Assembly: GCF_003075435.1 (NCBI RefSeq)
Contig: NZ_QCZJ01000001.1
Span: 124,001 to 188,000, forward strand
DNA length: 64,000 bases
Direction: 5' to 3'
Origin: Terrimonas sp.
GTDB taxonomy: Bacteria > Bacteroidota > Bacteroidia > Chitinophagales > Chitinophagaceae
Shown: one piece after another, positions 18,114 through 27,620 of the stretch
How the letters are laid out: each line of letters starts with the position of its first letter
How positions within the stretch are numbered: position 1 is the stretch's first letter
Notes under the pieces: generated by a model
What the model saw: only the letters and a program-made list of their open reading frames with translations
Databases searched by the model: none
What the model was told of the DNA's origin: nothing
Made by a program: the position numbers and the translations under genes

Positions 18114-19367
18114 ATGCATTTTTTAAAAATCACCACCCTGCTTTTGTTGCTGGTTTCCCTTGCAGCAAGAGCACAACAGGATACACTCAACATAAATCTT
18201 CAGCAGGCCGACAGCATCTACCTTATTAATAATTTTTATCTCGTAGCTGCATCAATGAATATTGAAGCCTCGAGGGCAGGAGTAATCCAGGCAAGATTAT
18301 ATCCAAACCCTGTGTTCACAGCAGAGGTAAACGCCTATGACCCGGAGAACAACAAGGTACTTCATATAGGAGGTTCCGGTCAAAAGCTATTGCAGGTAGA
18401 GCAGCTCATATTGCTTGGCGGCAAAAAAAAGTCGGAAATCGAAATGGCAAAAACCAATGCAAAAATTGCTGAGCTTGAGTTTGAGCAATTAGCACGTCAG
18501 CTCAAATTCCGCCTGCACAAAGACTTATTTACCATCGGGCAAAAACAATTGCTCCTCGAAAGATACAACAGCCAGTTAGCATTACTGAATACATTGCTCA
18601 CTGCTTACCAGGTGCAGGCTGACAAAGGAAATGTACCATTAAAAGATGTAGTACGTTTGAAGGGCGCCTACATGAAATTAAATAATGACCGGGCAGAATT
18701 ACTGAAAGATTTTTTTGAAGCACAAGGCAGCCTGCAGGCATTGCTGCAAACCTCTTCCATAGTGCACTTTATTTTCTCAGAAGAAGAAATAGAAAATTAC
18801 ATTAAACTAAAGTCATTACAGGAAATACAAGAAGCGGCATTACAGCATCAGCCGGAGGTATTGATCATGAAGCATAACAAACTGCTGGCTGAACAAAACT
18901 TCCATTACCAGAAACGGCTCGGTATTCCTGATATCAATCTTTTCAGCTCCTATGATCAGCGAAGCGGCGCTTTTAACAACCAGGTAAATGCCGGTGTTTC
19001 CGTTCCCCTGCCTTTATGGAATAAAAACCAGGGAAATATCAGATCATCTCAATTTAAAATAAAGGAAGCAGAATATAATGTAATGGCGCTGCAGCATGAA
19101 ATTGCGGCCGATGTTCAGAACGCTTTCCTGGTTTATACAGAAACCATTGCCGAATACCGCAAAGCATATACACTTTATAATGAAGATTTTGAAATTACTG
19201 TAAGAGGCATGACGGATAATTTCCAAAAGGGGAATGTATCTATCATAGAGTTTATTGATTTTTTTGAAGCATATAATGATGTACTCACAGAATTATCCAG
19301 GATAAAAACACAATTGGTTATTTCAGGTGAGCAGCTTAATCTTTTAACCGGAAAAGACATCTTTTAA
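18114..19367 (+). CDS. TolC-family outer-membrane efflux protein (CusC/CzcC-like)
   Basis: The 417-aa product has a signal peptide (residues 1-20, ending ARAQ) and the coiled-coil-rich alternation expected of a TolC-family channel, including LYPNPVFTAEV and a second repeat with VPLPLWNKNQGNI. It would form the outer-membrane duct of the tripartite metal pump whose adaptor and RND transporter follow at once. Length fits CzcC-like members. The adaptor gene begins 2 nt after its stop, so the genes are surely co-transcribed. Confidence 0.9.
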   Translation: MHFLKITTLLLLLVSLAARAQQDTLNINLQQADSIYLINNFYLVAASMNIEASRAGVIQARLYPNPVFTAEVNAYDPENNKVLHIGGSGQKLLQVEQLILLGGKKKSEIEMAKTNAKIAELEFEQLARQLKFRLHKDLFTIGQKQLLLERYNSQLALLNTLLTAYQVQADKGNVPLKDVVRLKGAYMKLNNDRAELLKDFFEAQGSLQALLQTSSIVHFIFSEEEIENYIKLKSLQEIQEAALQHQPEVLIMKHNKLLAEQNFHYQKRLGIPDINLFSSYDQRSGAFNNQVNAGVSVPLPLWNKNQGNIRSSQFKIKEAEYNVMALQHEIAADVQNAFLVYTETIAEYRKAYTLYNEDFEITVRGMTDNFQKGNVSIIEFIDFFEAYNDVLTELSRIKTQLVISGEQLNLLTGKDIF

Positions 19368-19369
19368 CA

Positions 19370-20461
19370 ATGAAAACTATAACAAACTGTGCCAGGTATA
19401 TATTAGTCTGCGCTGCTTTTTTAATAAGCAGTTGCAAAAACAAACAGGTAAATGAAACTGGTACAGCTTTTTCATTGAGTGATACCATGCTGGCAAAATG
19501 TGCGTTTTCCCACGCGGCCTCAAAAGAACTGAAAAACGAGATCCGGCTCTTTGGAAAACTTGAAGCAGACAACAATAAAACAGCGCAGGTATTTTCTGTG
19601 GTAGGTGGCCTTGTAACCTCCATCAACGTGGGACTGGGCGATTATGTGAAACAGGGAGAGGTGCTGGCAACCATTCAAAGCAGTGAGGTTGCCAATTATG
19701 AGCAACAGCGGCAGGATGCTATAAACGAAGTAGCTGTATCTGAAAAAAAATTACAGGTAGAAAACGATCTTTTCGCAGGAAAGCTGAATACCGAAAAAGA
19801 TGTAAAAGTTGCGGAGGCGGAACTTAATAAGGCAAAGGCGAATCTTGCCAGACTGAAAGAAATTTACAGCATATATAAATTTAAAAAAGGGTCTGTCTTT
19901 CCCGTAGTTGCACCTATCAACGGATTTGTGATCACCAAAAAAATAAATATCAATGAACTACTGCTTTCTGAAGAGCACGAACCATTATTCTCTATTGCAA
20001 ACACCAATGAAATATGGGCGGTAGCATATGTTAATGAAAGCAATATCTCCCAGATAAAAGAAAACTACGAAGCCGATGTAAATACGCTCGCTTTCCCGGA
20101 AATAACCTACAAAGGAAGAATTGAAAAAATTTACAATGTTATTGATGCCAACACAAGGTCAATGAAATTCAGGGTTCGTATTCCCAATAATGATTTTCAA
20201 CTAAAGCCGGATATGAACTGCACAGTCAGCGTTCGCTATGCTGAAAAAGACAGTATGATCGCTGTACCATCTTCAGCAGTAATCTTTGACAAAAGTAAGT
20301 ACTGGGTAATGATATTTAAAGACAGGCATAACCTGGAAACAAGACGTGTTGAACCTTACCGGCAACTGGGTGATACCACTTATATCCAGAGTGGATTAAC
20401 AGAAGGGGAAACCGTTATTTCGAGGAACGGGATGCTGATTTATGATGCTTTAAATGATTAA
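19370..20461 (+). CDS. Efflux RND periplasmic adaptor subunit (CusB/CzcB-like lipoprotein)
   Basis: The 363-aa product carries a lipoprotein signal with lipobox LISSC (Cys22). A membrane-fusion architecture follows: a biotinyl-lipoyl-like half motif (INVGLGDYVKQGEVLATI), an alpha-helical hairpin (about 120-165), the second lipoyl half (VVAPINGFV) and beta-barrel segments. It bridges the inner-membrane RND pump and the TolC-like channel. The three-Met copper site of E. coli CusB is not apparent, so the metal is left open. It lies between the channel and pump genes, 2 nt and 6 nt away. Confidence 0.92.
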   Translation: MKTITNCARYILVCAAFLISSCKNKQVNETGTAFSLSDTMLAKCAFSHAASKELKNEIRLFGKLEADNNKTAQVFSVVGGLVTSINVGLGDYVKQGEVLATIQSSEVANYEQQRQDAINEVAVSEKKLQVENDLFAGKLNTEKDVKVAEAELNKAKANLARLKEIYSIYKFKKGSVFPVVAPINGFVITKKININELLLSEEHEPLFSIANTNEIWAVAYVNESNISQIKENYEADVNTLAFPEITYKGRIEKIYNVIDANTRSMKFRVRIPNNDFQLKPDMNCTVSVRYAEKDSMIAVPSSAVIFDKSKYWVMIFKDRHNLETRRVEPYRQLGDTTYIQSGLTEGETVISRNGMLIYDALND

Positions 20462-20467
20462 ATACCT

Positions 20468-23400
20468 ATGAATAAGTTTATAAAAGGCACTATTTCTTTT
20501 TCCCTGAAAAATAAATTCTTCACCTTTTTCTGGGTAGGGATTATTGTGATTGCAGGATTGTTCAGCTTCCTCAAAATTCCGATTGAGGCTTTTCCTGATG
20601 TAACCAATACCCAGATTATTATTGTAACAGAATGGAATGGCAGAAGCGCCGAGGAAGTAGAAAGATTTGTAACTACCCCCATCGAAATTGCTATGAACAG
20701 TGTGCAACGCAAAACTAATGTGCGCAGCATAACAATGTTTGGGTTATCTGTTATTAAAATAATTTTTGAAGATGATGTTGAAGATTTTTTTGCGAGGCAG
20801 CAGGTGAACAACCAGTTGCGCAATGTATCGCTGCCGGAAGGAATTGATCCGGATGTGCAGCCGCCTTATGGCCCTACCGGAGAAATATTCCGTTATGTAC
20901 TGAAAAGTGAAGTAAGAGATACAAGAGATTTACTGACCATTCAAAACTGGACCATTGACAGGGAGCTCAGGCGGGTGCCGGGCGTTGCTGACGTAGTTGC
21001 ATTTGGCGGCCAGGAAAAGATCTATGAAATATCCGTAAACCCTGTAAAGCTCCAACAATATGATTTAACGCCACTGGAGCTGTACGAAGCTATAGGTAAA
21101 TCGAACCTGAATGTTGGCGGGGACGTTATTGAAAAGAACGGCCAGGCATATGTTGTGCGCGGTATAGGTTTGCTGGATAATATAAAAGACATAGAAAATA
21201 CCATCGTGGATATTTTTAATGGAAATCCGCTGCTGGTAAAAGATGTGGCTATTGTAAATGAAGCAAGCAAACCAAGAGTGGGACAGGTTGGTTTAAATGA
21301 TAACGATGATGTTGTGGAAGGCATTATTGTTATGCGCAAGGGAGAAAATCCCGGCGAAGTACTCAAGCTTGTAAAGGAAAAGATCAATGAGCTGAATACC
21401 CATATTTTACCGTCTGATGTAAAAATGGAAACATTTTATGACCGCGATAACCTGATGGAATATTGTACCAAAACGGTAATGCATAACCTGGCAGAAGGTA
21501 TCATCCTTGTTACCGTGATCGTATTCCTGTTCATGGCCGACTGGCGCACCACGCTTATTGTAGCCATTGTTATTCCTCTCGCATTATTGTTCTCATTTCT
21601 TATGCTCAAACTAAAAGGGATGAGCGCGAACCTGCTTTCCCTCGGCGCAATTGACTTTGGGATCATAATAGACGGAGCGGTTGTAATGGTTGAAGGCATA
21701 TTTGTAGCGCTTGATCATAAAGCACACAAGGTTGGTATGGAAAGATTTAACCGGTTGGCAAAGCTGGGATTGATCAGAACCACAGGTGTACAAATGGGGA
21801 AAGCCATATTCTTTTCCAAACTCATCATCATCTCTGCCCTGTTGCCGATTTTTTCGTTTGAAAAAGTAGAAGGGAAAATGTTTTCTCCCCTGGCCTGGAC
21901 ATTAGGATTTGCCCTCCTGGGTGCACTGATATTTACACTAACGCTTGTGCCTGTATTGTGCTCAATACTGCTCAAAAAAAATGTACGGGAAAAAGAAAAC
22001 TTTTTTACGCACTTTGTAAACAGGCTTGTTCATAAAGCCTTTGGATGGACGTTTGCGAGAAAAAAACTCACCATATTAATAGCAGTAGCCGCGTTCATTG
22101 TTACCATAATATCTACCCGCTGGCTGGGAACAGAATTTCTGCCCCAGCTAAACGAAGGCGCATTATGGGTTGAAGCAAAAATGCCGATGAGCTATTCATT
22201 GCCGCAAACGGTGGATATGGTAAGTGTGTTGAGAAAAGAATTGATGAAATTTCCGGAAGTAAACGGGGTGCTTTCTCAAACAGGACGCAGCAATGACGGA
22301 ACTGACCCCAGTGGATTTTACTATGTACAGATGCAGGTAAATCTCAGGCCTAAAGAAAAATGGGAGCGAAAAATTTCACTGGATGACCTGGTGGAAGAAA
22401 TGGACAGGCAATTAAAAAATTACCAGGGTATTAACTATAATTACTCTCAACCTATCATTGATAATGTGGCTGAAGCAGTAGCAGGAATGAATGCTTCCAA
22501 CGCGGTAAAAATATATGGTGATGATCTTGATAAGCTGGATCAGTATGCCAACCAGGTAATAGAACAGATACAACATGTGCCCGGCATAAAAGATGTAGGC
22601 ATACTCAGGAATATAGGCCAGCCGGAAATAAGCATACTGCTTGATGAAGAAAAAATGGCGATCAATGGCATTACAAAAGCTGAAGCGCAGGCCGTAATTG
22701 AAATGGCTATTGGCGGAAAAACCGCAACACAGAAATATGAAGGAGACAAGAAATTTGATATCAGCATAAGGTATGATAAAAACTACAGGAAAAATGAAGA
22801 AGATATTTTAAGGTTGATGATACCTGCTATTAATGGTAACAGGATTCCGCTAAAAGAAATCGCAAGCATTAAACAGGTTACCGGGCCGGCCTTTATATAC
22901 CGAGATAATACCAAACGGTTTATTGGTGTAAAATTTTCAGTTAGGGAACGCGACCTCGGCAGTACTATTGCTGAGGCACAACAAAATGTAAACGAGCATG
23001 TAAAATTAGGAACAGGATACCGCATTGGCTGGACAGGTGAATTTGAAAACCAGGTACGTGCCAGTGAACGGTTATCGCAGGTTGTGCCGATCAGCCTGGT
23101 TATTATTTTCATCCTGCTCTTTATCATGTTCAATAACGTAAAAGATGCCGGCTATGTTCTGATTAATGTACCTTTTGCATTGATCGGCGGCATACTGGCA
23201 TTGCACATCACCGGGATGAATTTTGGCATCTCCGCGGGTGTAGGTTTCATAGCGTTGTTCGGGATTTGTGTGCAGAACGGTGTTATACTGATATCAGAAT
23301 TTCATAAACAGGTTAAAGCAGAAAAAGATTTAACTATTGCCATAATAAATGCCGTAAAAATAAGAACCAGGCCTGTGGTAATGACAGCATTAATGGCTGC

Positions 23401-23572
23401 TATAGGATTACTTCCCGCTGCAATGAGCACGGGAATAGGCTCTGAAAGCCAGAAACCGCTTGCTATAGTAATTATCGGGGGGCTGGTAACCGCAACTATT
23501 TTTACTTTGCTTGTTTTTCCTATAATCTATTTTAAAGCGCTTCACCTGAGAGAAAAGAGAAAAGCTGTTTAA
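20468..23572 (+). CDS. CusA/CzcA-family heavy-metal efflux RND transporter
   Basis: The 1034-aa product has the normal length and layout of an HME-RND proton antiporter: TM1 near residue 15, two large periplasmic domains, and two six-helix bundles. The HME signature DFGIIIDGAVVMVEG sits in TM4, with the essential acidic residue for proton flow. EAFPDVTNTQ near residue 38 and FGICVQNGVILISEF in the second half are also typical. It expels divalent or monovalent heavy-metal ions from periplasm or cytoplasm. The DFG..DGA..M.E variant is nearer CzcA/CnrA-type pumps for Co/Zn/Ni/Cd, but substrate cannot be fixed by eye. Last gene of the five-gene operon. Confidence 0.95.
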   Translation: MNKFIKGTISFSLKNKFFTFFWVGIIVIAGLFSFLKIPIEAFPDVTNTQIIIVTEWNGRSAEEVERFVTTPIEIAMNSVQRKTNVRSITMFGLSVIKIIFEDDVEDFFARQQVNNQLRNVSLPEGIDPDVQPPYGPTGEIFRYVLKSEVRDTRDLLTIQNWTIDRELRRVPGVADVVAFGGQEKIYEISVNPVKLQQYDLTPLELYEAIGKSNLNVGGDVIEKNGQAYVVRGIGLLDNIKDIENTIVDIFNGNPLLVKDVAIVNEASKPRVGQVGLNDNDDVVEGIIVMRKGENPGEVLKLVKEKINELNTHILPSDVKMETFYDRDNLMEYCTKTVMHNLAEGIILVTVIVFLFMADWRTTLIVAIVIPLALLFSFLMLKLKGMSANLLSLGAIDFGIIIDGAVVMVEGIFVALDHKAHKVGMERFNRLAKLGLIRTTGVQMGKAIFFSKLIIISALLPIFSFEKVEGKMFSPLAWTLGFALLGALIFTLTLVPVLCSILLKKNVREKENFFTHFVNRLVHKAFGWTFARKKLTILIAVAAFIVTIISTRWLGTEFLPQLNEGALWVEAKMPMSYSLPQTVDMVSVLRKELMKFPEVNGVLSQTGRSNDGTDPSGFYYVQMQVNLRPKEKWERKISLDDLVEEMDRQLKNYQGINYNYSQPIIDNVAEAVAGMNASNAVKIYGDDLDKLDQYANQVIEQIQHVPGIKDVGILRNIGQPEISILLDEEKMAINGITKAEAQAVIEMAIGGKTATQKYEGDKKFDISIRYDKNYRKNEEDILRLMIPAINGNRIPLKEIASIKQVTGPAFIYRDNTKRFIGVKFSVRERDLGSTIAEAQQNVNEHVKLGTGYRIGWTGEFENQVRASERLSQVVPISLVIIFILLFIMFNNVKDAGYVLINVPFALIGGILALHITGMNFGISAGVGFIALFGICVQNGVILISEFHKQVKAEKDLTIAIINAVKIRTRPVVMTALMAAIGLLPAAMSTGIGSESQKPLAIVIIGGLVTATIFTLLVFPIIYFKALHLREKRKAV

Positions 23573-23619
23573 TGATGAGATAGTTGCCCCGGAATAATGA
23601 TGATTACAGGCATTGCTTA

Positions 23620-23883
23620 TCATGATGCCAGGATCAATCCTGAAATATCTATTTCATCCAGGTAGGCATCCAGCTCTGAAGGATCTTCAAAAACACGCAG
23701 TATTCTTATCGGAGAATATTCCAGTTCATCCAGGTCGTGAAAAAGCTCTATATACACTGAAGACAGTGCATATAAATAAATCCGGCTGTGCCAGCAAATG
23801 CGTTCCGCCAGGAATACACCATATCTTCTTAATGTATCAGCCTGCTCCTCGTTTGACTGGCGTTTGAATTCAGCGATAGTCAT
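23620..23883 (-). CDS. Conserved small hypothetical protein
   Basis: The 87-aa product begins MTIAEF, has an RYGVFLAER segment and an acidic C-terminal half (FEDPSELDAYLDEIDI). Similar short proteins with this opening occur in Chitinophagaceae as I recall, but no function is known. The ATG at 23883 is preferred over an upstream TTG at 23922. It converges on the cusA-type pump gene with a 47-nt gap. Soluble, no signal peptide, no metal motif. Confidence 0.6.
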   Translation of the reverse strand: MTIAEFKRQSNEEQADTLRRYGVFLAERICWHSRIYLYALSSVYIELFHDLDELEYSPIRILRVFEDPSELDAYLDEIDISGLILAS

Positions 23884-24215
23884 CCCATAATAATTTGAGT
23901 ATACCGCTGTAATTTGAGACAAACAACCTTAAAAAGAGCTTAAAGAGAATATATGATTTTGCACTTTTAAAAAATCTCCGAAGTATAGTGGAGATTGACT
24001 ATATATAACAACCCTTGTGCAGTGTTATAATTAAATGGTATTTGGGAAGAAATCCGGCGCTGAAAAGGGTTGCCTGCTACGCCCACATAATTATTATTTT
24101 CAAACAGTCTAAGGTGATTATTCCGCATAGCCTGTCAACAGTCAATAGTTATAAGCCGGAAAATCCGGGCACATTCAAATATCCGAATACCTATACCTTA
24201 AACCTCACACTTCTC
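23884..24215. other. 332-bp gap with no recognised gene
   Basis: This stretch separates the small hypothetical gene from the dapA 3' end. It is AT-rich with scattered stops; one open frame crosses it, but it resembles nothing and has no start context. No tRNA, clear hairpin terminator or repeat was seen. Confidence 0.5.
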
Positions 24216-25106
24216 TTAAGCCATTACATTTTCATGCAGGTAGTTACCTATTTTTTCGTGCAGTTTATTGCTTACAGGTACCACAGGCAGGCGCAGTACA
24301 TTTTCAATTAACCCCAGATGTGCTAAAAATGACTTTACACCGGCAGGATTATTTTCCACAAAAAGCATCTCGTATACATCCAGCAAACTATCATTTATAG
24401 CAATTGCCTCTTTTAGTTTACCGGCCAGCGCAAAACGAACCATATCCGAGTATTGCCTGGGCATGCAGTTGGCAATCACGCTTATCACACCATCCATACC
24501 ACAGGCAATTTGTGAAAAGCCAAGCGCATCATCACCGCTGGATACTAAAAAATGCTCAGGGCGGTATTTCAATACCTGCATACATTGCATCATATCTCCT
24601 GCGGCTTCTTTTATGCCGGCTATATTGGGTAGTTCAGCTAAACGCAAAGTTGTTTCGGCAGTGAGGTTTCTGCCGGTTCTTCCGGGAACATTATATAATA
24701 ATATTGGTTTGGGCGATGTTTCTGCCAAAGCTTTATAGTGCATATATAAACCCTCCTGCGAAGGCTTGCTGTAATACGGGCTTACGCTCAGCACAGCGGT
24801 TGCATACTTAAGCGGGTATGTTTCAAGATCGTGTATGGTTTCAACAGTATTATTACCACCAATACCAACTACCACTGGCACACGATTGTTTACTTTTTCA
24901 TATGTAAATTCTATGATCTTAAGCTTCTCTTCCTTACTGATGGTTGGAGCTTCGCCTGTTGTGCCCAGCGTTACAATATATTCAACACCATTGCTGATGA
25001 TAAAATCAATTACCCTTTCCAGCGCCGGGTAATCAACACTGTAATCTGCTTTAAATGGAGTAACAATCGCTACACCTGTTCCGCTTAGTTGTGCTCTTAA
25101 TGACAT
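24216..25106 (-). CDS. dapA: 4-hydroxy-tetrahydrodipicolinate synthase
   Basis: The 296-aa product is a (beta/alpha)8 aldolase-type enzyme that condenses pyruvate with aspartate semialdehyde in lysine and diaminopimelate synthesis. The GTTGE motif is at residues 48-52, catalytic Tyr138 is in LLYNVPGRTG, and the Schiff-base Lys166 is in AGIKEAAGD. Length is typical. It is followed upstream (transcriptionally) by a repeat-filled spacer separating it from accA, so it probably has its own promoter there, though no clear TAnnTTTG box was found. Confidence 0.96.
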   Translation of the reverse strand: MSLRAQLSGTGVAIVTPFKADYSVDYPALERVIDFIISNGVEYIVTLGTTGEAPTISKEEKLKIIEFTYEKVNNRVPVVVGIGGNNTVETIHDLETYPLKYATAVLSVSPYYSKPSQEGLYMHYKALAETSPKPILLYNVPGRTGRNLTAETTLRLAELPNIAGIKEAAGDMMQCMQVLKYRPEHFLVSSGDDALGFSQIACGMDGVISVIANCMPRQYSDMVRFALAGKLKEAIAINDSLLDVYEMLFVENNPAGVKSFLAHLGLIENVLRLPVVPVSNKLHEKIGNYLHENVMA

Positions 25107-25137
25107 TTTTGTATGTTGTGATCAAATGATATTTGGC

Positions 25138-25294
25138 TATTAGCTTTCAGCAGTCAGCTATTAGCTTTCAGTTGTCAGCTATCAGCTTTCAGGGCATAGC
25201 TTTCAACTATCGGCTGTTGACTTTAGGTTGTGGGTTGCAAGTTACAGGTTGTGAGTACTGCTGATACCTGACAACTGATACCTGATACCTGACA
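25138..25294. repeat. Degenerate tandem repeat between dapA and accA
   Basis: The spacer holds a run of imperfect units built from AGCTTTCAG, C(A/T)GTCAGCTAT and, further on, GATACCTGACA, with a rough 20-21-nt period. One unit reads GCTATTAGCTTTCAG and the next GCTATCAGCTTTCAG. The same words recur at 29810-29840. This is a recognisable style of intergenic repeat in Bacteroidota; function unknown. The irregular unit length and absence of cas genes rule out CRISPR. Confidence 0.65.
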
Positions 25295-25296
25295 GC

Positions 25297-26277
25297 TTAT
25301 TCCTCTACCTCTTCCCAAAAGCCCATTTTGCTATACTTATTAATCCTGTTATTTATCCTTTCTTCCGCGGGAATTTTCTTCAGCTCTTTTAGCAATCTCA
25401 CTAATACCTGCTTTAAAGACTCTGCGGCTTCTTCGTAATTCCAGTGTGCGCCGCCATAAGGCTCTTCCACTACTTCATCTACCAGTCCAAAACTTTTCAT
25501 GTCAGTTGAGGTAAGCTTTAGCTGCTCGGCAGCTACTTCTTTCTTCTCCCAGCTTCTCCATAAAATAGAACTGCAGTTTTCCGGTGAAATTACCGTATAC
25601 CAGGTATTCTGCAGCATCAGCACTTTATCACCCACACCAATACCCAATGCACCGCCGCTTGCGCCTTCGCCTATTATCACACATATAACAGGCACTTTCA
25701 ACCGCATCATTTCATATATATTTCTCGCAATGGCCTCTCCCTGTCCTCTTTCTTCGGCCTCAGCACCAGGAAATGCACCCGGGGTATCTATAAATGTAAT
25801 GACCGGCTTGTTAAATTTTTCTGCCAGCCTCATTAACCGTAGCGCTTTTCTGTAACCTTCAGGATTAGCCATACCAAAATTACGCAACTGGCGCATTTTT
25901 GTATTGATTCCTTTCTGGTGACCAATGATCATTACGGTTTCCCCGTCCAGCAAACCAAATCCACCTACAATAGCCTTATCATCTCTTACATTTCTATCAC
26001 CAAAAAATTCAATATAATCGGTAAGCATTCTTTTAATATAGGCATTAGTATATGGCCTGTCGGGATGGCGGCTTAACTGTACCTGTTGCCAGGGGGTAAG
26101 ATGTTTTGTTATTTCTTTTCTTCTTTCCAGCAGTGATTGCTCCAGTTGCTGGATAGAGCTTGTATAATCTACTGTAGGATTTTTCTCCGCTATTTCCTTT
26201 ATCTGAGCCAGTTGCTCAAATAATTCTTTAACAGGTTTTTCAAAATCCAGGAATTGTCTTTGCTTAAACTGAGGCAT
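25297..26277 (-). CDS. accA: Acetyl-CoA carboxylase carboxyltransferase subunit alpha
   Basis: The 326-aa product has the AccA helical N-terminus and the crotonase-fold carboxyltransferase core: [36 protein letters not shown] and the oxyanion-forming [15 protein letters not shown]. It pairs with AccD to transfer carboxyl from carboxybiotin to acetyl-CoA, the first step of fatty acid synthesis. Length is normal. No accD is nearby. A TAnnTTTG promoter element lies 22 nt upstream of the ATG. Confidence 0.97.
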   Translation of the reverse strand: MPQFKQRQFLDFEKPVKELFEQLAQIKEIAEKNPTVDYTSSIQQLEQSLLERRKEITKHLTPWQQVQLSRHPDRPYTNAYIKRMLTDYIEFFGDRNVRDDKAIVGGFGLLDGETVMIIGHQKGINTKMRQLRNFGMANPEGYRKALRLMRLAEKFNKPVITFIDTPGAFPGAEAEERGQGEAIARNIYEMMRLKVPVICVIIGEGASGGALGIGVGDKVLMLQNTWYTVISPENCSSILWRSWEKKEVAAEQLKLTSTDMKSFGLVDEVVEEPYGGAHWNYEEAAESLKQVLVRLLKELKKIPAEERINNRINKYSKMGFWEEVEE

Positions 26278-26299
26278 ACGCTTTATTTATGGCAGTTGA

Positions 26300-26307
26300 C
26301 AAAAGTA
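26300..26307 (-). promoter_or_regulatory. Predicted -7 element for accA
   Basis: Minus-strand TACTTTTG, an exact TAnnTTTG match, 22 nt upstream of the accA ATG. A TTTG (minus strand) at 26335-26338 could be the -33 element with a long 27-nt spacer. Confidence 0.4.
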
Positions 26308-26370
26308 ATATTAATAAAATAAATGGCACCGGAACAAAAATAAGCAAGAGATACCACTAATACACGAATT

Positions 26371-27540
26371 TTAGAATGCCAGTGTTTCTTTTTCCAGCCG
26401 GATCTCCAAAGATTTGTTTTGAGCAGTTTCTACCCTTCCTATTACCTGCGCCTCCACTCCAAATTGTTGAGCAGCTTTAATAATATCAGCTGCTGCTTTT
26501 TCTGTGGTATATACTTCAATCCTGCAACCCATATTAAATACCTGGTACATTTCCCTGTTATCCGCCTTGCTGGCTTTTTGTATAATATTAAAGATAACAG
26601 GAGGTTCAAACAGGTTATCTTTAATAACCTTTACATTGTCAGGTATATACTTCAAACATTTTGTTTGACCGCCACCGCTGCAATGAATAAGCCCGTGCAG
26701 ATCATCAAAATTATTTTCGAGCAATACTTTTAACACAGGCGCATAAGTGCGTGTAGGTGATAACAGCAATTTTCCGATGGTGGTCTTGCTGCCATCTGCG
26801 GTTATTTCATCGGTTAATTTGTGTTCACCTATATATACAATCCGGTCGCTTAGTGTCGGCTCAAATGTTTCAGGATATTTTCCCGCATAATACTTATTCA
26901 GCACATCGTGCCTGGCGCTGGTCAGTCCATTGCTGCCAAGCCCGCTGTTGTATTCATTTTCATAAACGCATTTACCAAAACTCGCAAAACCAACAATCAC
27001 ATCACCAGCCTGTATTTTTTCATTGGTAATGATCTTTTCTTTAGGCCAGCGGGATGTCATGGTTCCATTTACGGCAATGGTTCTAACCACATCGCCTACA
27101 TCAGCAGTTTCGCCGCCGAGGTAATGAATATTTACACCAAGGGTTTTAAGCTGGTCAAATAATTCCTGCGAACCATTGATCACCTGCTCCAGCACTTCAC
27201 CGGGTATCAGCTTTTTATTCCTGTCTATGGTAGAATTGAAAACAAGGTTATCATATACCCCTACACAAAGCAAATCATCGAGATTCATGATGATGGCATC
27301 ATGCGCTATACCTTTCCAAACAGATATATCCCCGGTTTCTTTCCAGTACAGGTAGGCAAGAATACTTTTGGTGCCTGCACCATCGGCATGCATAATGTTT
27401 ACAAAATTTTCATCTGCCCCCAGAAAATCCGGGTACATTTTACAGAATGCTTTAGGATACAAGCCTGCATCTAATTTTTTGATGGCGGTATGTACGTCTT
27501 CTTTCTGCGCGGAAACCCCTCTTTCGTTGTATAAGCTCAT
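26371..27540 (-). CDS. purM: Phosphoribosylformylglycinamidine cyclo-ligase (AIR synthase)
   Basis: The 389-aa product has the PurM/ThiL/SelD ATP-binding architecture: YLYWKETGDISVWKGIAHD, MNLDDLLCVG and HYLGGETADVGD in the N-terminal half, and GLIHCSGGGQTKCLKY in the C-terminal half. It makes aminoimidazole ribonucleotide from FGAM and ATP in purine synthesis. The chain is about 40 residues longer than E. coli PurM, the usual size in Bacteroidota as I recall. It diverges from ribF, the two start codons being 80 nt apart. Confidence 0.93.
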   Translation of the reverse strand: MSLYNERGVSAQKEDVHTAIKKLDAGLYPKAFCKMYPDFLGADENFVNIMHADGAGTKSILAYLYWKETGDISVWKGIAHDAIIMNLDDLLCVGVYDNLVFNSTIDRNKKLIPGEVLEQVINGSQELFDQLKTLGVNIHYLGGETADVGDVVRTIAVNGTMTSRWPKEKIITNEKIQAGDVIVGFASFGKCVYENEYNSGLGSNGLTSARHDVLNKYYAGKYPETFEPTLSDRIVYIGEHKLTDEITADGSKTTIGKLLLSPTRTYAPVLKVLLENNFDDLHGLIHCSGGGQTKCLKYIPDNVKVIKDNLFEPPVIFNIIQKASKADNREMYQVFNMGCRIEVYTTEKAAADIIKAAQQFGVEAQVIGRVETAQNKSLEIRLEKETLAF

Positions 27541-27560
27541 GGTATTTTTTTAAACCGCTG

Positions 27561-27606
27561 CAAAAGTAATTATTCGCGGTTCAAATATCAATTTCCATTA
27601 GTTTTG
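27561..27606. promoter_or_regulatory. Paired divergent promoter elements, purM (-) and ribF (+)
   Basis: The 80-nt space between the two start codons holds a minus-strand TACTTTTG (27561-27568) for purM and a plus-strand TAGTTTTG (27599-27606) for ribF. Both match TAnnTTTG and both lie within about 20 nt of their start codons. The -33 regions of the two promoters would overlap each other. Confidence 0.5.
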
Positions 27607-27620
27607 CAGCCCCAAGAAAT

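Noticed and set aside
24015-24311. 98-codon plus-strand open frame beside dapA
   Set aside because: It overlaps the dapA 3' end on the opposite strand and has no conserved pattern; the rest lies in AT-rich spacer.
25138-25294. Possible CRISPR array
   Set aside because: Units are imperfect and of uneven length, there are no unique spacers of constant size, and no cas gene is present.
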